A stretch of 64,000 nt of DNA, taken from Puccinellia tenuiflora. Taxonomy: Eukaryota; Streptophyta; Magnoliopsida; Poales; Poaceae. The stretch spans positions 108,455-172,454 of the forward strand of contig QRDG01000240.1 of the NCBI GenBank assembly GCA_012064385.1. Reading direction: 5' to 3'. Shown piece after piece: positions 55,832 to 64,000 of the stretch; the stretch's first letter is position 1, and each line of letters opens with the position of its first letter. A model generated the notes under the pieces. The model was not told where the DNA came from, searched no databases, and worked only from the letters and a program-made list of their open reading frames with translations. A program made the translations under genes and the position numbers.

Positions 55832-57618
55832 TTGATGACGTAATGTTTACATGCACCAGCTGCCATTCTCCGATGATTCCGCTCGTCCAGGACGTAGACC
55901 CACATTGCGGCCGTTGCTTTGCCTCACTTACGAACGGTCTGGACCATGTTCTAGACATAAGGACAAGTACCGACCATTCTAGGATTAGAAATCCTGTAAT
56001 AGATATTGGCACATTGTTTGATGGTATATCCCATCGATAGAACTTGTACCATTGGTGGAGCTACAAGGAGTCACTGACTTGTAGTGCAAAAAACTTGGCA
56101 TTGCTCATCATGTTATTGCCTATGTCTGTATACTCAGTGAAACGTGCTATGACTATATGACAAACATCTCGACTGTGTTTAAGTCGTTCCCTTTTTGCTA
56201 CTCCCTTCATCCCTTGTTATAATGTGTATTATTTTTTGAAAAGTCAAACTTGACTATCTTTGACCAAGATTCTAGAAAAAACTATCAGTATTTTAAATAC
56301 TAAGAATATAAAACATGAAAATATATTTCATGATGAATCTAATAATACTGATTTAATATTGTAACTGCCAATAATATTTTTCTAAAAAATTGGTCAAAGA
56401 TCATCTAGTTTGACTTCACCTTATAAGAAGGAACATAGTAAGTATTACTTTTTATTTTATTTTTTATCATATTACCCGAGAACTACCCTAAAGAAAATCA
56501 GGTTATGCTAACTTTGTTAGGACACAAATCTTGCTCCACTGTCACGTTTACTTTACACGTATTGAAGCCATACATGTGCTAAGCCAGCACAAGCGGTTTA
56601 AGAAAAAGTTATTACTGACAATGGCAAAGCAAGCAGAACGGAGCATGTATTTCCATTGGTTACTGGTACAACCTATGTGTGCGCAAACCATTTATCATCC
56701 ATGAAATCAACCTAAGAGTCCTCTGACAAGTCCACATCAGCTTGTCTGAGGATACAACACACTCAGACATCGAGGTACTGATGATGATAGCAAAACCACA
56801 GGTAGTTTCTCATCAACGTGAATCTTCTGTGACTGAATCAAATGTTTGGATGTGTGCATTTCTGCATCTGGTGTCTAAATGAACAAACAGGCCCCCCAAA
56901 TTCATGACCCAACCGGGAGCTAGTTATCATGTTCTAGACTTTGAACTGAATGAACCTGTGAACATATGCAAGCGAGCAGTTTCCTGATTATTATGTTGGT
57001 GATAAAAAAAAACTTAGCACAAAAACATAATACAGTATATACTAATAAAGATGATTTTTTTAACACATCTCATATCATTTCATTCTCTCACTTTTGCAAG
57101 GCATTGGAGGCCCGAGAGACACTTGCTTGATGTGCTGGGGGTGACGTGATCTTTATCCATGGCAATAAAGACATTCAGGTAGTTTGCTAATAATTAGTGC
57201 ACGAAATATAGTTTGTATTTCTGCTCCAAAGTTCAATCTTCAGTTTATGGACTAGCGCCATTCAAAAGAAAACTTAGTAAGAAGTACAGTTTATCGACAA
57301 ACACCATCCGGTGCATCTCATGTATGGATATATTACAATGTGCACCCACATTCATATAAACCAAGAAAATTTGCCCACCAAAACATGCTACATCCATTTT
57401 TCAATTTCTAGACATTTTTCAAATGATGACTCAACCACTGAATACAACATAACTATCTCTTCTTTCCTTTCAGAGAACAAAATGAATTGGTTCAAGAGCA
57501 TAGCTAAATGAGCCTCGTTTGAACAATTTTCCTGGTTTTGTCAGTCACGCCTTAAAGATGAAAAATATTGTTGAAGCAGCAAATCACACTTGGACAGACC
57601 TTGTTGTACTGATAAGAT
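55832..57618. other. Intergenic region, including one degenerate Stowaway-like MITE
   Basis: TA-flanked 56,201-56,438 begins CTCCCTTCATCCCTTGTTAT and ends with an imperfect inverse, AAGAAGGAACATAG. It contains AAAGTCAAACTTGACTATCT, typical of Stowaway/Mariner MITEs. The remainder is non-coding; the last ~100 bp probably form the QTRT2 3' UTR. Confidence 0.5.
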
Positions 57619-60600
57619 CTACAACACAGCAGCAGCAATCTGGGAGCGTCTAGTTTCAACAAACTGCTTCCAGAAGAGATCAAATTCTCCGGCTTTGATG
57701 GCCTCTCGTATTGAGCGGAAAAAACGAAGATAATGATGGGTATTATGTCTGAAAATTTTGTAAAACATGTCATTCACCCAGGATATCTTATTGCTCTACG
57801 GAAATGCGTGACTGGAATTTGACTTGGCTTACATCTCCAGTAGAATCTGCGCCAACATCTCATGGACATTGAGCAAATGATTGAGGTAAGCGCGGGTGTG
57901 ATTCTGGCATGTGAAGCAGCTACAGCTATCAACTATTCTTGACGTGTCTTTCCTGAAGGAATGTACCCAAAACTCTGAGTCACTTAGAAATCAACACATT
58001 AAATATTTAGAGCTAAAATGTCTTCGATAATAGCTCACACCTCATTGCATTTTGTAAAGACAGTCACATTAATATTTACATGTGTAGGGTTTTTCTGAGC
58101 CTTGTCTGAGCTTCTACTTTCCAAGTGAAATCGAGCTAACTAAATTTTTTAACAAGAACTCTAACCTTGTTTTGTGTTCAAAAGTATCGCTACTAGGCCC
58201 CTAAACATAGTGGACAACAGAGAGTGTATTTGAAAAAAAAAATCTGGAAAAGTAAGGTACTTTGTAAAGGATGGAAAGACTAGAGATTTCCCCATAGGCT
58301 TAATGTGCAGGCAATATACATATGCAGAGTGCATATAGACATTCATTGAGCAACTAACCGAGGAGCATTTTGTCCACACACCAGAACAATAGCCGTTCAA
58401 AGTTGTGAACAACTTAAATTTATGTACCAACACATAACCTAGATTATTTCTTTCTAAAATTTAAAATTTGTCGGTATGCATGTACATATAAGTAAATTCA
58501 CATCTATCTATTGAAACATATTGTTGGCTATGGTAGTTAACAACTATCATTAGAAATTCAATACGACGTGATGATGCTATATGCATAACATGTCACCTAC
58601 CGATATGTTGTTGCACGCAAGTTAATCTTTGCAGAATCTCCAGCAGTACTGTCGAATACACCATTCTGCATCTCTCTTTCAACCATGTCGACAGGGAAGA
58701 TCAATGCAAAACCACCCATAGTAAGTTGGTAAATGTACCTGCCATTTTAGAAGTAAGAAAAACAAACAATTTGATCACTAAGGTAATGGAACTAAAAATG
58801 ATGTAGGACAAGATGAATGTGCGTACGTGGAGTCGAAAAGGTCGATACCAGAGGCCACACCCTCAAGGACCTCCTCTGGAAGACATAAATTACTGAACTG
58901 TCAAGCTTGTAATAAACAGATAAAGATGTAACAATAGTGCTCCAATACAAACAAAATTCCAATAAGGGTAGGAGAAGCTCATCAGATTGGAAAACAAACA
59001 TACGTCAATCTACTACTCCATCCATTCCACAATATATAAGCCTTTTTAGCAACCTAGTTTAGATTGCTAAAAAGGCTTACATTGTGGAACAGAGGTAGTA
59101 TAAAATAACCACCATTATTAGAGGTTGTAAATTTGGATAATTTTATCAGCTCTATCATCTAGCTTGCAGATTATGATAATATCATGGTAAGACTATGAAT
59201 GTAATAACACACTAGGTGTGAGACCAAAAAGGAAGCAAAATTTTCAGACAGAAATAGATAAAGTATAAAGAAACTAGTGATCCCTAGATAAGAGCCATAG
59301 GGTATCAGCTTAAATTAATTAACACATCAAAGATACACCATGGGCTGTTTAAGAAAAAAATGATGCATCACATGCACCTGGAAGACCAAGCCTAGAGACA
59401 ATCCGAGGTTTCTCCGATGGCAAGCAATGCTGAAATAAAAACCAAAAATGAATAAAGTTGCATGGAGACAAAACAGAGAACTCTTCTCACACAATTTAAA
59501 GAATACTTCTGGAAAGTACGAAAAACAGCTTCAGTTAGTAACCACAAGCAAAGGCTATAGGAGGTGAGGACATACAGGCAATCCTAGACCAATACAAATT
59601 CTTGCTTGAAGTCTTCATGGTGCTATAACACAATGAGATTGCTGTAACCATTCAACACTACTTGACAAAAAACAAAAACTCTTAAAATAGCCCAATTCTC
59701 TACCATGCAACATCAACAGTTTGTCAGACTTTTTTCAGCAAGGTCAATCCAAGAATAGTTAGCATGGAATGTTGTCAATGCGATGAAGAGTTAGATTAGA
59801 AGAAGCCAGCTAAAGCAACATAGTTTGTACATATTTGAATAGCAGTATTAGTTTCTAAAGTTCACTTTGCAGGTTTATTTTAAACGTGTTTTCTTTCGTT
59901 AAAATTGCAATTTTAACACGACAAATTAATTTACTATTAAGAAATTGAGTGAAGCAAACCACAACTATTGGGGCATAGGTTTCAGAAAACCACATTTTTT
60001 GTATTTTTTTCATATCAACTATTGGGGCTAGGGGGTACAGCTACAGCCCACCCAAATCGCCGGTTCAGAACAAGACATGAGGGGGCCAATGATCAATGCA
60101 TACGTGGCGAGTAGACAGTACCTACTCTGCTTCATCCATGTTGAGTCTGACGAGGTCAAACTGGACCCGATCAATTATATAGCACACAAAACCATAGTTT
60201 AAAAAACCGGACCGGCAATCGAACCGGTGAGGCCGTCGGTTCTGGTTTTCACCGGTCGAACCGGCGGTTCATCGGTTCATTGGCGACAGAAAACCGGAAT
60301 ATTTAAGCTAATTTTGAAAAATATTGACCTCATATCAGATAAATACCGATATTATAAGATGTATCAACAAATATATCACTAAATGTTGCTTGTCCAGTTG
60401 GTTATTAGGCCTATAACACGCCTTTGCTGCAGGTCAAGGGTTCAATTCCCTGGTAAAACACCATTTTATGAATTATTTCTCCGGTTTTTTACTAAAAGAC
60501 CAATCCACGTTAAAAAACCGGACAAGGCACTGGTTCCGGTTTTTTCCGGTCGGACTTCCGGTCCGGTCCGGTTTTTTAAACTATGCACAAAACCTCTCTT

Positions 60601-62779
60601 CCCGTCTCCATTCTCCCATTTCTCTTTTCTAGTTTTATTACAGCGCTGCTGAACTGGTTGAATTGATTAGGTTGTACCCCCTCTGCTACATTGTTAGGTT
60701 TAGGTCCCATGGGCGTTTTTCATAAAGGGCAATGTTATATATAACTAAGTGTGTTATCATGTTAGATAAACTAAGTTCATTTCATGTACTGTCACATGCC
60801 AAATATTATATCTAACATCTATAAGAAGAATGTACTGGTTGGAATACATTCGATCAGAGCCATCCAAAATCTATAATCAAATTTTGTAATTATGGATCCA
60901 GCGCTTGTGGAAAAGTGTTATCCTCCCTCAAAATCAATAGTGGTTATCTGAAAAATTACCGAAAGTTGTGGTTTTATGAAACCCATGTCCCAACGGTTGT
61001 GGTTTTGTGATATTCACTCTAAGCAATTAGCAAATGCAGAAGAGTTAACAGGCAGGAACTTTGCACAAAGACCATCTTCATTTAATGATTATAACTTTAA
61101 GCATAGACCTTTAATAACTTTTGTAGGACTCGACAAGTAACCAGTGTCATAATTCCTCAAAAAAAAAAGTAACCAGTGTCATAAGGGCATTACATAATCG
61201 TCCTTGCACTAAGAATTTATAAATAAAAAAAATCAGTTCTTACTGTTACTGCATTGAGCAAATTGCAACGTTCTTCCACACTCTCTCCAAGGCCAAACCC
61301 TCCAATCCAAAAGCCTGTATCAAGCTTCGCCACAAAACATCAATAGAAGCAGGCAAGCAGCACGCATTGGGCTTTTCCAAGTAAATAAGCAATTAATAAT
61401 TAACTCATTTTCTGAATTAAGAAAGTGGAAACTTGAGCAAAGGTTAGGCTCAATCCCTGTTCCAGTGAATGCATAAATAAGCAGTAGACTACTGGAGGTT
61501 AGCTGTATGGATTCATAAATGAAAATAACCTGATACATTCCTCTTTGATACTTCAGTGGCACACAGTTTTCGTTGTTCTACACTGGATCCCCCAACAATT
61601 ACGCCTAAACTGTTTCCTCCAGCAGCCTGAAATCACGAGGAACACAAAATAAAATCAACATTGAAGAACTGTATAAAAGACCTACAGAAAAATTTACATC
61701 AATAGAAAGCAAAAACTAACACATGAGTCCTAAAGCAACATTATAAGATAAAATTACATGTTATTTCACAGTTTTTTCTATTGAGAGGCTTGCAACTAGT
61801 AGTGCAGTCAAGTGCCACATGGGCCAGCTTATCTTAAAAATTAATTCGTAGCTATCACTTCCGTATTGCTTTATTTTTAGCTCTGCTCAACGAATGCAAA
61901 AGGAAATCACAAAACCTCCGATAGCAAAAGAAACATATTTGATTATTTTCCCCAGAAAAGGGTTCAGAACGAAAAAATCTCAACATCACTACATCATACC
62001 GCATCCAAAGCAATACACGCGTCAAGCCAGCGCAATGTCCGGTCAACAGATGTTTTATTCCGTTTCTCATTAACCCAGGCTGGAACCTCATCTGCCAAGC
62101 TTGCCCACAAATTAGGTTTCATGCAGGAAATCAACTCCATATAATCTGATGGTTTCACCTAAATTGTCCAAGGAAATTGAATTCAGAAGAGCATACCAAA
62201 ATATGTATGTGTGAAGTTGAAAATGAACGGATTACAGCTACCAACCAGTTTACGGCCTTGTGGCGTTTCAAAAGAGGCACCAAATTTATTGCTGGCTTCA
62301 CTTGACGGTAAACTCTCAATAGGCTCACCAGCTGTAGCTACGAGGATATGATCAGGCAGACCCAGCATGCGATGCAAACCACCAATATTTGATAATGTTT
62401 TTGATGGAGGGCCCTCTATACTGGTGAAACAAAAAGAAAGGTGAACAAACTCATTTAGTCAAAAACTCAGAAGAAATGAACCATCTTAGTCCAGGATAGA
62501 GGTTATAGCTCTTTGATGGCATGTTATCAAACAGAATGCATGGCCAGAACAGAAAAGAACTGAAGGGGTGGGGGCTTACAAGTGGGTTGGGCAGACATTG
62601 AGGAGGAGGGAGTCGGGAAGGGGGAGGGAGGACAGGAGGTCACACGACATAAACGCCGGTAGCCCCTTGCGTGTTGACAAAAGCAGCGCTGGCGTCTCGA
62701 CACTGCTGCTTCCAATCTGAAGCAATCCCGCACGAGCCTTGGCCCCGCCAGCGCACACCTGTTTCACCGTAAACTGCAT
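57619..62779 (-). CDS. QTRT2: Queuine tRNA-ribosyltransferase accessory subunit 2; 10 coding exons
   Basis: Exons: 62779-62580, 62420-62246, 62158-62000, 61626-61530, 61314-61244, 59429-59378, 58875-58827, 58738-58601, 57952-57833, 57748-57619. The sum is 1,191 nt, 396 aa, all introns GT..AG and phases consistent. With QTRT1 it forms the eukaryotic TGT, which swaps G34 for queuine in tRNAs with GUN anticodons; plants must salvage queuine. Seen: MQFTVKQVCAGGAKARAGLL; ETPALLLSTRKGLPAF; LGVIVGGSSVEQRK; GFWIGGFGLGESVEERCNLL; EVLEGVASGIDLFDST; and the zinc site C324-x-C326-x2-C329 (SCSCFTCQNHTRAYLNHLL) with His355 exactly 26 residues after C329, as in the TGT family. The start is the Met aligning with family N-termini. 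Intact. Confidence 0.95.
59014..59100. mobile_element. Short Stowaway MITE in a QTRT2 intron
   Basis: TA-flanked 59,016-59,098 (83 bp) begins CTCCATCCATTCCACAATAT and ends with an inverse arm ACATTGTGGAACAGAGGTAG. The hairpin core is CTTTTTAGCAA/TTGCTAAAAAG. The TA target and CTCC ends are typical of Stowaway/Mariner MITEs. Confidence 0.9.
60185..60593. mobile_element. hAT-type MITE with a tRNA-like segment, in the large QTRT2 intron
   Basis: The element spans 60,193-60,585 (393 bp). Its 8-bp target duplication CACAAAAC is at 60,185-60,192 and 60,586-60,593. The terminal inverted repeats are CATAGTTTAAAAAACCGGAC and its inverse. An 8-bp duplication indicates hAT transposition. Inside, 60,386-60,462 looks tRNA-like: TGTCCAGTTGGTTAT as A-box region and AGGGTTCAATTCCCT as a T-arm with B box. 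The element is non-coding. Confidence 0.85.
60386..60462 (+). ncRNA. tRNA-like segment inside the hAT MITE
   Basis: It has a T-arm-like hairpin AGGG-TTCAATT-CCCT, a possible anticodon arm GCCT-TTGCTGC-AGGT, and a D-arm-like CCAGTTGGTTAT, in tRNA order. Acceptor pairing is poor. It is probably a relic rather than a functional tRNA. Confidence 0.45.
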
Positions 62780-64000
62780 CCTGCCCTCCGGGACCTTCAC
62801 CTCGCTTAACTGTCTGCACAACCTGCAGTATGTTGCTCTGTTAGATTCAAACCAGAACATGCACTCTCCTTTAACTCTGCTACTGTTCCGACTTTGCTGC
62901 TGGTCATACTGGATCTGCCTTGTAAAATTCTGGACTTAATACAAAACACAGGTATCACTCTAGTAACCAAAGGGAAAGTAATGAAGGTACACATTCTGAA
63001 CTTATAAGAGATGGTCTCACTTATCAGGGTTTATTTAGACATATCCCTTAATCAAGAATTCAAGACAACCAATCACAAAAAAAAAAACTCCTAGTTTGCC
63101 TATTATGCCCGGCCAACATGCTATCGAACAGGTTTACTTGTTCCCATCCGCTTGTCCCCATTATAAGCCAAGGGCGTGCAGCCAAGCACTTGGATACACA
63201 AATCACAGACTAATCTTCAACATTTGCTTGTGCGGAACTCATTCTAAGAGTTTACGAATATTCGAAGCAAAAACTGATACCCTGTTGGGAATTTAGCTAT
63301 AAATTGCGCTTGCCGACAAGCAAAAATGCAGGGGCTGTCCAAACTCGGCGAATGGGGGTTTAGTTAAACCCCAAACTTATCGGGAAAAAAAACTACTGTA
63401 GTATCAGTACTGCGCCACAAAACAAGCAAATCCGCAAGATACCGTATATAGAGGAATCGGATTAGACTGACCAAAGCAGAAGAAAGACCAGAACTGGAAA
63501 CAATCCAAGCGGGTTAGGGTTCGTCACCAGCAAAAGAACTGAATGCAGGTCCGGATGGATCTCCAGTCCACGCTGGTCGGGTAGAGCAGAGGAGAACGAC
63601 GACGGTGACGACTGGGGGAGAAGAATTGCTTCGAAGTGGAGCGCTTCGGTCTGCGGTGGAAAGGGGGCTGGAGGTGTTTTCGGCGGATAGCCGATAGGTG
63701 TGACGCCGCCGCGAGGGGAAGAGCCGAACAGGGCAAGAAATCAACAGATCAGAGGTAATTAGAGGGGAATTTGATTATTTGCCCTGTTTTACTTGGGGAC
63801 TTTACGATTTGCCCCTTTTGTCACTGTTTTTTTTTTTACTTCATGAAGCCCTTTTGTATTATTATTTTTCTTTTGAGTGAATTGGCAACCTCTAAAGATT
63901 ACATCCTTGCGTGAAGACCGGCGCTTCCTAGGATGTTTGCATTCGCGACCGTCAGATCTGCACTGCAGGGCGATCTCGGCCGTCTATTTCGTTGGTGATT
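62780..64000 (-). promoter_or_regulatory. Probable QTRT2 5' UTR, leader intron and promoter
   Basis: Upstream of the ATG, the minus strand has an intron acceptor CATACTGCAG at about 62,823-62,832, so coding exon 1 likely begins near 62,822 with about 43 nt of leader. GC-rich sequence at 63,520-63,740 (minus strand, CT-rich with CCGCCGAAAACACC) is a good candidate for a non-coding first exon. No convincing TATA was found. The rest, to 64,000, has no gene recognised. Confidence 0.5.

Noticed and set aside
1..64000. A new multi-gene defence or biosynthetic system
   Set aside because: The only intact genes are a GABA transaminase and QTRT2, 17 kb apart and functionally unrelated. Everything else coding is transposon-derived or truncated.

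Overview
This window reads as nuclear DNA of a large-genome grass, most likely Triticeae (wheat, barley, rye or Aegilops). The reasons are a BARE/WIS/Angela-type Copia LTR, deep nesting of LTR retrotransposons, CACTA elements and Stowaway/Tourist MITEs, and two multi-exon plant genes whose splice sites are all GT/AG. Nothing bacterial, organellar or CRISPR-like is present. The species is inferred from repeat families only.

Layout. Positions 1-21,000 are the 3' part of a Gypsy element of probable Tat lineage: a broken antisense ORF with a gypsy-type Transposase_28-like region, then a polypurine tract and a 3' LTR at about 20,548. That ORF is cut by a solo LTR (1,415-2,984, TSD GACTC). It is also cut by a large minus-strand LTR retrotransposon (4,043-18,307), which itself contains a complete Copia element (4,606-13,126, TSD CAATG) that has gag but no recognisable pol. 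Positions 21,000-34,450 are a decayed L1-type LINE. Its ORF1 is split by an intact 8.1-kb non-autonomous LTR element (22,240-30,384, TSD ACCAA) with LTRs of about 3.85 kb around only 444 bp of internal sequence. A Tourist-like MITE sits in its ORF2.

Positions 35,022-40,990 (minus) hold a complete 19-exon gene for mitochondrial GABA transaminase (512 aa). Upstream are a tandem duplication and a tRNA-like sequence. Positions 43,484-48,858 are fragments of a second LTR family wrapped around CACTA material with a C48/Ulp1-like protease pseudogene. At 48,859-49,439 there are a promoter and the first exons of a TMEM258/OST5-like gene with no recognisable remainder, followed by a CACTA terminus at 51,729. 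Positions 51,865-55,831 are fold-back elements, including a GGGTAACT-rich degenerate array.

Positions 57,619-62,779 (minus) hold a complete 10-exon gene for queuine tRNA-ribosyltransferase accessory subunit 2 (396 aa). Its introns carry a Stowaway MITE and an 8-bp-TSD hAT-type MITE with a tRNA-like segment.

The two intact genes act in unrelated pathways (GABA catabolism and tRNA wobble modification). They show no sign of joint regulation and are gene islands in repeat DNA. I found no new multi-gene system. The most unusual object is the long-LTR, minimal-internal element at 22-30 kb.
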